Below, piece by piece: positions 51,391 to 64,000 of a stretch of DNA of 64,000 bases. The DNA is from Macropodus opercularis. Taxonomy: Eukaryota > Chordata > Actinopteri > Anabantiformes > Osphronemidae. The notes beneath the pieces are model-generated. The model saw nothing but the letters and a program-made list of their open reading frames with translations, ran no database searches and had not been told where the DNA came from. Every line of letters begins with the position of its first letter. Position 1 is the stretch's first letter. The stretch is taken from assembly GCA_030770545.1 (NCBI GenBank), contig JAUCMP010000028.1:14899501-14963500 (forward strand). Reading direction: 5' to 3'. The translations under genes were made by a program, and so were the position numbers.

Positions 51391-51636
51391 ACAAATCCCA
51401 TGTTCAGATTTAAAAAAGCACAAATACCATGACTCCTGATATATGAACTGAATAATATCACTACATTTCTTACTAAATGTCACATTAAAAGACATCTTCC
51501 AAAAAACATTGAAAAAAACTCACGTCTGCTGAACTAAATGTCGATATTCGTTGTGTCCTCAACTATAACAAGCATTAAAGATATAAATACATACATTTGT
51601 CATAATGCAGCTCGATAAGGAACCAGCTCAAAACCC

Positions 51637-52020
51637 TCCATTACATTTTTCAGATATTATAGGATATATTAGTTTGTATAACAGACATTCATTTCTCTGC
51701 AGAGTTGTTTTACATACATACATTATTATAGTTCAGTGAAACTAAAGAAAGAACCAGAAAGTGAACGCATGTGTGTATTAATTAATTTATTCTGAGCATA
51801 AAAAAATAAGCTCTGACAAATTTATGGTCCATTACATTTTTCAGATATTATAGGATATATTAGTTTGTATAACAGACATTCATTTCTCTGCAGAGTTGTT
51901 TTACATACATACATTATTATAGTTCAGTGAAACTAAAGAAAGAACCAGAAAGTGAACGCATGTGTGTATTAATTAATTTATTCTGAGCATAAAAAAATAA
52001 GCTCTGACAAATTTATGGTC
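51637..52020. repeat. Tandem direct duplication of 191 bp, about 2.0 copies
   Basis: Copy 1 starts at 51637 and copy 2 at 51828, both with TCCATTACATTTTTCAGATA. Copy 2 runs to 52020, where the match ends after TTTATGGTC. I compared the copies by eye and saw no difference along their whole length. The unit is AT-rich and unrelated to the dispersed repeats elsewhere in the window. The duplication is recent, or it is an assembly artefact. Confidence 0.95.
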
Positions 52021-52255
52021 TAACAATGTTTAAGCAGAAGTGACGGACTCAGAAATAAACACCCCCTCGTTATTTTCCTGTTTGCCATCAGAAGACCTGT
52101 TAGTAATGAGCCACAGTGATAGTGATAGAGATCCATTGCTCTCCACTGGGGCCACTGAAAATTTGTTCAAGTCGAAATAAAATGAGAATAAAAATAATTG
52201 ATTGGAAATCAATACACATACATCATTCACTCTTTTGTTAAAAGGCGGAATGGAA

Positions 52256-52269
52256 GGGGGGGGGGGGGG
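52256..52269. repeat. Homopolymer G14
   Basis: Fourteen consecutive G on the plus strand, followed by C. Confidence 0.9.
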
Positions 52270-55200
52270 CTTGGAAAATCGATGTTCATTCGAATCATAA
52301 ATCAGAATTGACTCCGTGCTCACAGCGATGGGAGATAATCATTGGCCTGGTTTTGGATTACATACGTCTTGTCCAGCCAGCAAATGTGTTTAGTTTTGTT
52401 ACAATCACCGATCAGATTTATTGTTCTCCTCAGACAGTACACACACAAATGATGAGATCCTTTCATTGAAATGCGCTGGTGGCTTGGTTCGACGTTGGCC
52501 TCGTGTGCTGCTGTTCGGCCACATCTGGGGACAGATCAACATGTGTGCACAAAGGGTTGCACGGTGTCACCTCTACCAGGCTGTCGAACAGCAGCCTCTG
52601 CCTCCCAGCCGCTCTTGACCTTGAGGACGGAGAGTGGGCCGTGTACGCTAGCGTGTGTCGTAGCTGGGCAGACATACGTGGAACACACCAATCAGTCAGG
52701 ATGCTCTCGAGATTTGTTGATGGAGGTTTGTGAATTGGTTTGTGTGCTTGCATTCAGAGCAGACCAACAAATCAGTGGGCTGATATATTGGGGTGAAAAT
52801 CAATATAGTCCACCTCCAATAAGATGGATGTTCCTTCCTGAGAACGGCTCCACTCATATATACTTTAAACACCTACAAAAAAAAGATCTGTCTTTGTTCT
52901 TGGTAGACACAACAAAAAAGCATCTTGAAGAACAGTCGATCGTATCGGTCCATTAAAATCCTGTAGTTTCGTCCCAGAAGACACTGATGATGTTTACGAT
53001 TTTAATGTCACAATCACTTAACAACAACAACACAAAACCTGACAACAGGATACAGTAGGTTCGCAGTTTCTCCATCCCAGTGGTGTTTCAAAGAGCAGAG
53101 CATCCAATGGTCTGTGCAGACCGTGTCATGTAGCCTTGAGGTTATCGCTCAAGCGAATAGCAAAAGAGTCTGTTTCTCTTATCTGGTTACCCTCAAGAGT
53201 CTCTTTGTTCAAATAAAATAAATAGTCTCCAGCAACAACTTAGGGTAAACAAACATGCAGGAGGACACAGATACCAGCTTCAGGTCCTTTCCACTAACAC
53301 ACACAAAAATGAAACCGGAACGAAAATGGAAACAAATTCAGAGGCAGATCTTAAAGGCGCTGGAAGAGGACAGTTCAGTAGTCACTGTTTCACACAGTGT
53401 TGCATTATTCTTGTTTCCTAGTGATGCCAGCTCTGCACTAAAGGCTACCAACAGTTCAGTGGAGGAATGTTAAGTATTTTATTATTCTCTGCCAGCCGCC
53501 GTGGGAACAAACGCTCCCTGGATGTTTCAGGGGTGGCATTTATCGTGGCCACGATATAAACAAACACCCGAGCAACTGATTAGGAAGCTGGGACGTATTC
53601 ATTCTGCACAATCTGCCGTGGGAGTGATGGAGGAGGAGTGGCGAGGGAGGGCGGGGGTTGCGATCGGGTTACCGTGACCGTGATCGCGCTGAGCGGAGTG
53701 TGGTATTCTCAGACTCTGATAGAGGATAACCTAACACCCAGTTCTGGAGAGCGGATGAATTCCTTTTGCATGACTAAGAGAGGAACTGACTCATAGTTTC
53801 ATAGCCAGGGCTGCAGACAGCACACAAGCTGTAATCTGTTTTTCATTCAAATGGCTGTTGTCTTACTTGGGATGTACTTAAGTTGGTATTTATAAGCTTT
53901 GATTTAATTGTTGTTTTTCTTGAGGTTGCCTCAAAGTACAGTACCATCCATATCCATATGAGCAGGGAGTTAATAAAAGCAGCAAGACTTTAACCTGCAG
54001 CTGTATCTCAGGCTAAACCTCAGCAATCATTCAGTCTGTGTCTGGATGAATCTGCTGAAGAAGTGTCAGTGTGAGGAGAGCCCTTGTGACACTCAGATAG
54101 TTTTAGTAACAGTCTCAAGGCAAGTAAATCTCCACATTTATGAAGCATTATGAAGTACGGCGCCAGGAATGAATGAGCAGGAGAAGTCAGGAATCACTTA
54201 TTAGTGCAGCACCACTACAGCTGTGTGAAATCATGACGGTGCAGGGCGTGTGGGGCATGTTTTCATTTTATAGAAGCTTTCTGAAGCTCTAGTTCAAATA
54301 TTGTGTCAGACCTTTTGCTTTATGTCATATTCACAAGACAACCCTCTGCCCTGGGAGTCTCCTCCCTCAAAACTATGAACGGTGTGACTGTGTTGCTTGC
54401 GTTTATAGTTTAAGACTCTACCCATCTATCAAACACTGGGGTCACAGACCACGTTTTCTGATGGTGAAGGTTGTAATGAATCTTTTGAACCTTTGCACGG
54501 AGTAGTGGCTCTATGAGTAAGTCCATGGTCATCACTTTAAGATTCTGCTTGGTTGCTGGAACCTTCCGCAGGCCAGCATTCAGTGTTCCTGGGCCTGTTA
54601 GGAACGGAGGTGTAACTGTAATTGTGTTTTTGTCAGCAGAGCTGATCAACTAGTGCCGATGCTGAACTTTAGCTGGCCGTGCGGTATAGGAAACACATCA
54701 GCTTTACTGCACCTTTGCTAAGGTCATGACTTTTAAAGGTTGACTCCAAACACTGGCCTTGTTGACTCAGCACGTGTCTGTACATTAGGACACAGATAGT
54801 GGGAACAGTCTGATGTTGCCAAAGCAACACACTCACACACTATGACCTCACTTTCCGGCGGACGCGGTTGAACTTTGAACAGTTATGTCATTTATTTGCT
54901 CTGTGTGTCACCGGCATCTCATTTCACAAGTTCCTCCTGCTCTCCCCGTAAACGTCAGGTCTTTTCTTTCCCTATGAAAAGGAAATCCTACCCTGAACCC
55001 ATTGTTTGCCTTCCTAACCTTTTATATCTATTATTTGACAATTTTCTTTAGCATAATTGTTAACATGTTAGCCCCATTCAGTTAAAACTCAGCCCCTTTC
55101 CCAAGCCGACATGCTGGGTTTTCTCTTAGCACGTGAGCGAACACTTTAAGGTGACCTGCACTGTGCACTGTAGGTGTCGACAATATACATAATAGCTTTA

Positions 55201-58200
55201 GATGCAGAAATGCAGCACTGCATTACTCTGCGATCTAGTCTCATAAAATAAATCAATAGGATGCAATAAAACAACATGTGCTGATGCGTGTACATCACCA
55301 CCCAGTTGCTGCAGGAATCAGATGACGATCATCAATGTAGAGCCTGTCGCCTCACCCCCCCTTCAGCAGATACCTTCGCCCAGCTGAGAATGACTCATTC
55401 ATATCTCATGACCACTTGTTGTTCCGCAGCAGTTTCAGGAAGGCAGAAAGCTGAATGGTGAATTATAGGCTCCAGGGAACGGCACCGGCATAAACAAATG
55501 TACCGAGGGCAAAGTGTACGAACTCGTCTTGTCTACGTGCAAAGTGACGTCCTTATTTTTATCTTTCACTAAATGTGGAAAGAAAAAGTTTAAAGTCTTC
55601 TCTATTGACAGATAAGATTGATAATGACTTAATTATAACAAAACATTTTTCTTGTTCATTTATTTAAAAGCCAAACTGTGTGAATTTCTAACCTCCAGAA
55701 CTATGGAATCATTTGACAAGGAAATTAAAGTCAGGTGTTTCAGTTTGGATACAAATGTATTCAAACACAGAAATCTAACATGTCGCGGATTTGTAGAATG
55801 TATCATGAATTAAACACAGTAAGTTCAGAAAGATCTTGAGCTGGCTGAAAAGGGTTATAGGTAAAGGTTATAGAGGTTGAGCTCCACCATGCAACTGTCT
55901 GGAAGATTATGCAAAAACCTCAGAACGTTCATAACCACTGTCATCCTCACCAGGAGGGTGACGATCACAGATCACAGCAAACACAGCAAATGTGTCATCA
56001 GGGCAGACAGGATGTAATCTGTGAAGCAATTAAACTGGAGTAGACGACGGTATCTTGGATGCAATCCAGCATTCAAACCTATTCTAACTATGAAGCACGA
56101 GGTTTAATGACCGAACGCTGCTTCGCTGCATCTTAACCCGGACGACTAGCGCTAGGAATTTATAGCCGATGCAGTAAGGTGTAAATGTCAACAAAAGACA
56201 TCCGCAAAGTGTATCATGAAGCGAGACAAAAATCTCACGCGTATAAATCATTAGAACAAGGAAGCAGAAGAAATTGAAAAGTAGGCAATTAAAGCAGGAA
56301 GCTACCATAAGTGGGCTAAAGCTGTTATATCAAGAGGAATCACCAGCTTGAATTCCTCAAGCTGATGAACAGAGCTGATAAACAGTTACTGGAACACATG
56401 TAACGCCTGAAAGCACAACACCGGTTCATACCATCAGAGAATCGTGCTTTAACGGACGCCTTGGCTGCCGGCTAACAAGCGCTGACTTGAGACTCGCTGC
56501 TGCTGTTTCCCGGCAAAACATGTTGACACTAATTATGAAGAATGTGTGAACCCCTCTTTGCCACAAGCCCCACACCAGTGTCATACGGGAACCATGCAGC
56601 AGGACAGACAGCGTGAGGCCTGGCAGACGGAATCAGACAGACAAACAGGAGCTGGAGCAATGCCCCAGAGAGCAATGACACGAGCCTCCTCCAAGCTCCG
56701 CGCTCTGACAGAGAGAGCAGGCTTTGAAAAGACGAAGAGCTTAAAGAAGATGCACAGCACCCTGCTCACCTCAAAACACACAGCCAGTAATGACTGCAGA
56801 CACGGGAGCCTTCTCTTAAGGAAAGAAAACAAGGGGGAGAGGAAAGCACAGCACCTCAACAAACAACAGTGGTAACAACAGCCCAAATAAGCAGTGACAG
56901 CGTGTGGGGTGTCTGCCTCTTCCTAATTGATCATTCTAGGCTGGAGACTTCCCTCAATGCGTTAACACATGCATAGCTCTCATACATGTCACACTCTTAC
57001 CAGTAAACTGCTGAAACGTCTTACGTGCTCATTATCTAGTCTGATATCCTACAATTGCCACACAGCAAAGCGTCTTTATTTCCACAACATGGAAATAAAT
57101 ACAAATTCTCAGCTAATACACATGTGGAGTCAAGGCCTGCAGCCGGCGGACCGGTTGTGAGAATTAATTAACGGGCATGGCAGATTTTAGCACAGTTATT
57201 TGGGACTTTCTGTACGTAGGTGTGATATGTGGGTCAGTGTGGAGCAATGCAGCTTGGCAAAATGTCATGTCATGCTGTCAGGTGGTAACAGCTGCTCAGC
57301 GCGTACTCAGCAAGCATGCTGATGCTGGAACAATGCGCCTGGCCTTCCCATTCTCCTGGGTCAGAAAGACCGAAGCACTGTGCCCCCCAACAAAGCCGAC
57401 AAGCGGAGACGCAGTAGCCTCGGCCTCATGGAAAGCAGCGCCACGATTCAAATCGCTGTGAATTTCTTCTTCTCCCTTTAAACCTGGTGCATATTTCCAA
57501 CGTTAGACTGAATGACATGAATGCGATGGACATACTGGAGTTAAAGCCTGGGAGAAATCTATGTCCTGTATGTTTTGTGCACTTTGGGAAACCTACGTGT
57601 AGTAAGTGTCATTTTAAGGTTGTTGTTCTTTTTCGGCACGAGCTTCTAACGTTTCAGTTCAGGATATCACAAGGTCAGCTTGAAGAGATGCTCTACGTCT
57701 GTGTCGGAACTTCTCGGCTGTGTGCAGTCATTACTGGTGTCCTTGATATTTGATGTGAAATGGGGACGGTAACCTTTAGTGTTTGCCTGTTAGCCGGCCC
57801 CGCTGCCTCTGCTCCTGCCCTGGATTCCTCCCTGTCGCTGCCCTTCCTCCTCTCCACTCCTGGGAGGATGGGCAGAAAACAGGAAGTTCACTTTTGAGGG
57901 AAATGTGACGTGTGCTTTAGTGCCAGACGGTGACAAGCTTGATCCTCTAGCGGCCAAACTGCGACTCGTCATTGCCGTGAATCAGGGTGACACTGTTCGA
58001 TGCAGCCTGGTGTCTAGAGGACAAAGGGTGGAAGACGTTTCTTGCACAGGTATATTATAAATAGGATCAGATCAGATTTAAAGGTTGGTCCATGGTTAAT
58101 ACTTTTCTATGAATATTCACATATCAGCTGGTTCTTAAGCTGCTGACAGGCCACATACGCTAACTAATGAGCCTCCCAGACACAACGTAACATAATGAAA

Positions 58201-58249
58201 CACAACCATTTCTAAAAGACCATTCTGCAAGTTTACAAAGGAAATGCAA

Positions 58250-58720
58250 ACGAAATGCAACTTTTCAAACGAGAAACAAACAAGATGCGCAAATAAACAG
58301 AGATACAGAAAATTAAACTAAAAGAAACTTTCGTCATTTACTTCAGACGAGACAACAAGCTCCCAAGCATGGACAATGTCAGAACAGTCAAGGGTAAGTA
58401 GTGGAACAATGACTGAAGCTACACAAAACAAATAGAACTAACAACAGGACAATAATGGACAATACAGATAAGACAAGCAGGAAATGACAATGAACTAACA
58501 AAAATCCATTAATAATAAACCACCATTTAGAACAAACTAAGAGAAAGAGCCAACAAGCGAGGAAATGTGTAAACTAAGAAAACACGGAGGATGTGACTGA
58601 GGCCTGTAACTGGCCGACTATGAGTAGTCAGGGAGAAACCAGGAAGCGAAATGTTCAAAGGGGCGTGGCCAAGGCGCCTGACAGACAAACCAGGAAATAC
58701 ACAAACCAGAACAGAAATGT
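58250..58720. other. A-rich block ending in a repeat-like GGGGCGTGGCCAAGG segment
   Basis: The plus strand is strongly A-rich and T-poor. It ends with GGGGCGTGGCCAAGGCGCC and TGACAGACAAACCAGG, a combination seen at the edge of fish dispersed repeats. No coding frame was found. A similar A-rich stretch lies at 31730-32090. Confidence 0.3.
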
Positions 58721-60639
58721 ACTAGAAATAAATACACAATAAATTATTTCAAATTTAAAAATATAAATTGGTTTATTATAAAATAAATAGGCATAATACA
58801 ATCTTTGGCAATCCCCTGCCTGGATTCTACAGGATGCATGCACGGGGCACAACAACCACGCACAGAGCCAGACGACTACATCAAACGAGCCTCTGCCCGT
58901 GTGGCAGGTCAAGTGAGGCCACGTAGCTACGTATTCTGCCGCGGAGCATTGCTAGGTCGGGTGGTTGAACGCTTGCGTGATACTGATCCGAGTCTCAGGC
59001 AAACAGCTGGGGCGAAGAAGTGGCATCCGGCGCGTGAGCAACACCAGCTTCAGTGTGATGAGCCGCTGGCAGTGCAACAGTTCGTGGCCATTAGTGTGAA
59101 CTACATGTGTGAAGTCCAACCTGGCTGAATGCACCACTCTATACCTCGATCTCATGGAAGTGAATGAGCTTCTGTTGATGTCAGATGTGCACACCTGTCA
59201 TTTCTGCTCCGTCATACTGTGTTTTGACAGTCGTCTAGGGTTGGATGTCTTTAACAAGCGCTTGCATGCTATGTGCTGCGCCGTCCACCAAGTCATCAGT
59301 CTGGACACCCACCTTCTATTTTTCTTCCAGGCCCCGTTTTAAGGCGATGATGGAGAGACACCTGCATGTCGGAGATGTGTGGGGAGGATTATCACCCAGC
59401 TGCTCTGGAAACGCACACACAAGCACACGCATGTACACATGCTTGACAATAGCTAAGGACGCCTGCCTAACATCTGCAAACAAGTCTAATAGTCTAGTAG
59501 TCTTGTTAAAAACGACGCAGACAGAAATGAAACCTCCCTGCTGTCTGAAAACATGTTTGTTCACTCCTCTCCTCCGCTAAAATACCACCACTGTTCTGCA
59601 GTTGACTGTGATACTACAATTACAATGGCTTAGGGGATTCTGCAGTAAAATGATAATGGCCTTCCATCACAGGCATGGCAATGAAGATATGTGCAGCCAC
59701 ATTATCTACACCTATTGATATTTGTTTTGTCATTACGTCTGCAGCTAATTTCAATCCAGCCATTCCACATAACTCCTATTGATTTGGTGTGAAAACACTG
59801 GGAAGCGGTGCAGAGATATGCTGCTGAAAGGAGGACTCAGCATTGTTGGGCCGTGATCTCCATCTCCATCCATTGTCCATCTGTGGATGTTGGGTTGAAT
59901 GGGCCCTTTTCATTTTTTCTTGATAACCCGTTGACCTCCGCGTATCTCTTCCCTGTGCGACCACGTTGACCTCGGCCTGCCGTTCACTGATACCCCGAGG
60001 CTGGGGATAACGTGTCCCCATGGGCAGATGCAGTACAGGCATCCACAGTCTATGAGATAATGCTACAAGGGGAAAGTTTGTTCAGGTGAACGCGATGGAT
60101 TCTGTGCCATATCGAGAAACCAGGTCGTTGTGTGCTACAAGAAGATTTCTCACTCGCAGCCCAAAATACAATCTGTGTAGCTTCCTTGGCTCAGCATTGT
60201 GAGCATTGTTACCTGAAACCGAACCACGTCGGGTTCGAGGAAGCTGCTGAGCGCTCGCTGGAAACACATTATTCACGGTGCCCTGTCACAGAGCTTCATT
60301 TTTACTCTGGGCTCCCCAACGCATTTTCATCGCGCATGGTCATTTCCTGCCATCTCATCAGGCATCATTAGTATCGGCCCGTGACTAATGATCCTGAAAT
60401 CCATACACGCAAACCGAGATTATTTTGGAGTTTTCATGTCTGTTTTTTATACTTCAATAAAGGAAGTGACTGCCACCTGCAACTTCATTCGACTGCGTTT
60501 TAATCTGGGCTGTCTGCAGGAGCCTTGTTCTGCATATGACTCAAGCAGAGGAGTGGCAGCTCTGGAGGCAGGGAGCAGAGATGTGATGTGCTGATACCTC
60601 ATAGCAAATCACCTCAATATGAACTATTCGCTTTCTAAT

Positions 60640-60920
60640 GGGAATCCATATTCATCTTCCCTCAGAAAGCTCGCCTGTAGGGATGCAGATGTCTAGTCGC
60701 TATTTTATCTTCCCATCCATGGACCCTAATCAAAACCCCTACATATTTCAGGGCCCTACACCATGAGCTTACTCCTATTGGATTTCCACCGCTACACCAT
60801 TGAGTTTATGGAGCCGCTTTGAGATTATTAATGGCACAGTCCATATTTCTCCATATGAATATGGAGATCAGCCACACTGTGCAAATGGTCCTCTATGCAA
60901 CAGGATTGATTCAAATCTCT
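60640..60920. promoter_or_regulatory. Possible conserved-type non-coding element with a 20-bp palindrome
   Basis: The palindrome TCTCCATAT-GA-ATATGGAGA lies at 60848-60867. The surrounding sequence is repeat-free, of balanced composition and rich in ATTAAT and CCATAT motifs. It looks like a non-coding element only by style. Confidence 0.2.
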
Positions 60921-61793
60921 AATGTCTTCTTTGACTGATGGCACCACCCTCCACTCACTCTTCTTAATAACGCACCGCCCTGCCTCCCATTATCTGTGTA
61001 TTTAAAACCAAAGACTAGCTAAAAACCCGCTGTAAATAACAACCTTCCTCCTCACAAACTCATCGACAACTTCATGCTACAAGGGATCAAATGAGATCTA
61101 CAACCAGTGTAGTTGCTTCTGTTCAACGTGCAGAATTTGCATGTATTCAGGGATGTTGAAGGGCACCTTCGTGCTTGTTCCCCGACGAGATATGTAGGAT
61201 GAATCATTACACTGAAGGGCTTTTATTTATTAACGGGCACGTGGAAGTTGGGAGTGAGCCAGCTGTTGCTGTTCCATTAGGCGACACATCCCCCTGTATG
61301 TGCTGTTGTAGGACAGATAAATAGTGCACAGCTGCATCCAGCATTTAGTCACTGCTGGCAATCAAAAATGCATAATGAGTACATCTGTACATTCTAATGC
61401 ATTAACCGCGTTAAACACGCCACTTGTGTCGGACCATTGTTTGATAATCTTCTTTCAGTTTACCTTGTTAGCTCGTGATGAACAACATGTGTTTTGCGTA
61501 TGCTGTGATGATTCATCCATTGCCATCAAACGCAGTGACTGATCCCCATCAGCTCTGGCTCTATGCTTTACGGAGATGCAGCCTGTCTGGACATGCGGCT
61601 GCATTTCCTTCCACCTTTGAACTTTTCGATTTTTCACTATGCCTCTCACTGCTTGGGAGTATTGCGTTGTGTATTGTGTTAAATCAGTATTGCAGTGTAA
61701 CGCGCCTTTTTGAGTCACGGTGGGTTTATCTGTCACAGCTTTGCACTTAATAGTCTGTTCACTCTGAGATTAGTTCGGTCTTAAATCTTATAC

Positions 61794-61845
61794 TCTAAAG
61801 TGTCTTGAGAAGACGTTGACATTATATAAATAAATCGTATTAAAA
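61794..61845 (+). repeat. 3' tail fragment of a dispersed fish repeat
   Basis: TAAAGTGTCTTGAGA followed by ATTATATAAATAAAT is the tail of a widespread teleost repeat. The upstream body was not recognised. Confidence 0.5.
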
Positions 61846-62417
61846 TAGAGTAACTTCACTCATTTTTTGGGAGTTTCTTGGCTCAAATTATGAATCGATT
61901 ACCCTTGAAAGTAATCAACAGATTGCAATCAATAACAGAATTAATTTATTGCATTACATATAATTTATGCATGTGTAGATCTGGCAATGAAAACATTACA
62001 CCTCAGTCATACTATACCTCACCAGACGCTTTGATTCTTCCCGTCTTTCCATTATTTTTGAACTCAGCGTGTTCAACCACACCTAACGCTTTGTGTTTTA
62101 TTGGTGCTCTTTAACACAGTTTTGTACTATGTTCAAAAAACTATTCAGCTTTTTGGGGGGATATTTAATATTTCAATCAAGCATAACTAAGGGAAGTGTT
62201 GGGTGGCTGCTGCCTTTGTACCTTCCTGACCTGGTGCTGGTTACGAGTGTCATCTGCTCGTGCTTTTGGAACCTCGGCAACATCAGCTGACAGTCATGTT
62301 TGTTCAGGGCTGTTATCCCGGGTTGAGAAACAGCTCGGGGTAAACAAGAGGAAACAGAGCGCCTACACAAGGCAAACAACATCAAATTACTTTCCCTATG
62401 TTTTGTGTCCCTCCTTC

Positions 62418-62450
62418 TGTGTGTGTGTGTGTGTGCGTGTGCTTGTGTGT
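62418..62450. repeat. Imperfect (TG)n tract
   Basis: A TG tract interrupted by CG and CT steps. Confidence 0.9.
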
Positions 62451-64000
62451 TGGACTCTCTTTGAAGTAAATGATGCTGTACCGTCTATGAGAAATTTTTG
62501 AGATAAATGTGCTATTCTGCATCCAAGCAAAGCTTTTCCATGTTTTCAATTTGTAAGAGGTGATTTCATCTTGCTTCACACCAGACTCACAAATCCAATA
62601 AAGATGACTGACTGAATTTTATGACTGTACGAGTTACATTTCAGGAAAATTTACAAGTGCGGCCAAGGCAGAAATATAATGTGGGTGTAAACTGTGTATT
62701 TCCGTGTGCGTGTAGCTCCCATAAATTGTAATTCAACACTGTTGCTAGTGCAGAATAACAGACAGATGGCTTGTACTACTGCTGATATTTATTGTTATAT
62801 AATCTTTAATTTGTCATATACTATTTTTCAGATAGTTCCAGTTGTAATTGTAACCACATTCAAACAAACAATCCTGACAGCGGTGACTCAGGAAAAGCTG
62901 GTGTCACCCTCGACCTTTTGCTATTATCCTCCAACAACATCACAGGGCAGACAATCGGGGGATCAAGGCCGACCAGGAGAAATCCTGTCCCCAGACATAA
63001 AAAAGGATGCACACCGTGATCTCTCCCCCTCAATGCCAGGAATTCAATTTCACTCAGCCAACATCTGCCACAGATAAGTGAAACATAAACAATGTCACTC
63101 ACGCAGAAAGACACGAAAAGAGCACAGAGCCGTCTTTTCCTGGAAAGACACCGCAGCACTGACACGTTTGGATGGAAAAGAAGGCAAATCTAAAAAAAAG
63201 GATCTGTTTGATTTTACCTTGTCACATTTCTAAAGACACATAATTGAGGCTGAGCAAAGATTATGCCATCCAGTATCCATTCGTAGAAAAACATTAGTCC
63301 TTCCCAGCAAGGCCACGCGATCCTAATTCAAAGCCAGGTGACTACGTTTCCATTAAGGCCCCTAAATCTCCGTTGTCACCTTTTACAAAGAACGGCACCT
63401 TCGGGTCAATATCAGTTTGGCGGTTTCTAGTCTGGCTCTGTAACTTAAGTTGAAAGCTCCATTATGGTTGGGATGACGCAGACATGCAGAGGAAGGTGGC
63501 TGCTCCCATCGTGTAATTTCATACATTCAGCTGATCAAATTAAAGCAGAAGTAAAACAGCGGATGTGATAAGAATTTGTAAAGTCTTCATACGTTTACAT
63601 TTATTAATCTGATAAATAAATGAATCACAGCAAACAAATTGAAAGTTCTACTGTTCAAAAAAACGACTAAAATAAGTAAATAAACAGGGATTTTTTATTG
63701 TTTACTTGACTGTAAAATGTGTTTCTCCATAGCTGAATAAAACATTAATAGTCGCAAGCTATTTGAACTTTCTCCTCTAAAATGTCACAGAGAAAGATTA
63801 ACATTTATGATTTGAAAGTTAAAAGACCTCATGGCTCTTTTTGTCGCACGCACAAAAAATCACCTCTGTTCAGTAAAAATAAAAAATAACTCCTCAGTTT
63901 GTGAAAGGTTATAACAACAACAGCTAACAATAGCTACGCTGTCAGCGCACTTCACACTGTCATCAATAAATCAGAGATGTGCTTTACCTACAGTACGCGC

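Larger units (their letters stand above)
49150..64000. other. Non-coding stretch upstream of klf6, no gene recognised
   Basis: About 14.9 kb on the promoter side contain the 191-bp duplication, repeat tails and several short palindromes, but no exon I can support. The open frames present are short and match no family. Confidence 0.6.

Noticed and set aside
58805..59128. 107-codon open frame
   Set aside because: It has no domain signature and lies next to repeat-like A-rich DNA. The length is within chance for this composition.
60225..60245. GGGTTCGAGG as a tRNA B-box
   Set aside because: There is no A-box at the right distance and no acceptor stem.

Overview
The window is vertebrate genomic DNA, most likely from a teleost fish. 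It holds one recognisable protein-coding gene, with four GT-AG exons on the minus strand. The rest is non-coding sequence with many dinucleotide microsatellites and decayed copies of repeat families common in fish genomes: a Tc1-like transposase tail, a LINE endonuclease/reverse-transcriptase fragment, a fish-type SINE-like repeat, and a repeat family with a TATAAATAAA tail. There are no operons, CRISPR arrays or rRNA genes. I found no convincing tRNA or microRNA. Species cannot be read from the sequence. Compact introns and repeat types suggest a percomorph-like genome, which is inference.

The gene is a Krueppel-like factor 6 orthologue (klf6; teleosts often carry klf6a and klf6b, and I cannot assign which). 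Its coding exons are 48465-48566, 46264-46843, 45423-45546 and 44606-44657. They join in frame into a 285-residue protein with the KLF6/7 N-terminal domain, a serine/proline-rich acidic middle and three C-terminal C2H2 zinc fingers. A CpG-dense promoter and leader lie at about 48600-49100, with three CCAAT motifs at equal 49-bp steps. The 3' UTR probably runs to a poly(A) signal at 43642-43647.

Left of the gene (1-43.6 kb): a 10-bp-unit minisatellite (3011-3360), a 25-bp imperfect inverted repeat (7703-7857), a dispersed fish repeat (10246-10810), a possible enhancer near 12.1-12.3 kb, a long CA microsatellite (20603-20665), a Tc1-like remnant (22270-22440), a hairpin (24873-24913) and a rearranged LINE fragment (25100-25800). 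No exon was recognised here.

Right of the gene (49.1-64 kb): an apparently exact 191-bp tandem duplication (51637-52020), several short palindromes (51.1, 53.5, 60.8 kb), repeat tails and a GT-rich tract. No exon was recognised. The layout, one transcription-factor gene in a wide non-coding neighbourhood, is what one expects of a developmental regulator with distal enhancers. Enhancer status cannot be shown from one sequence.

I found no new protein system. The items most worth checking are the promoter architecture, the exact 191-bp duplication and the inverted repeats.
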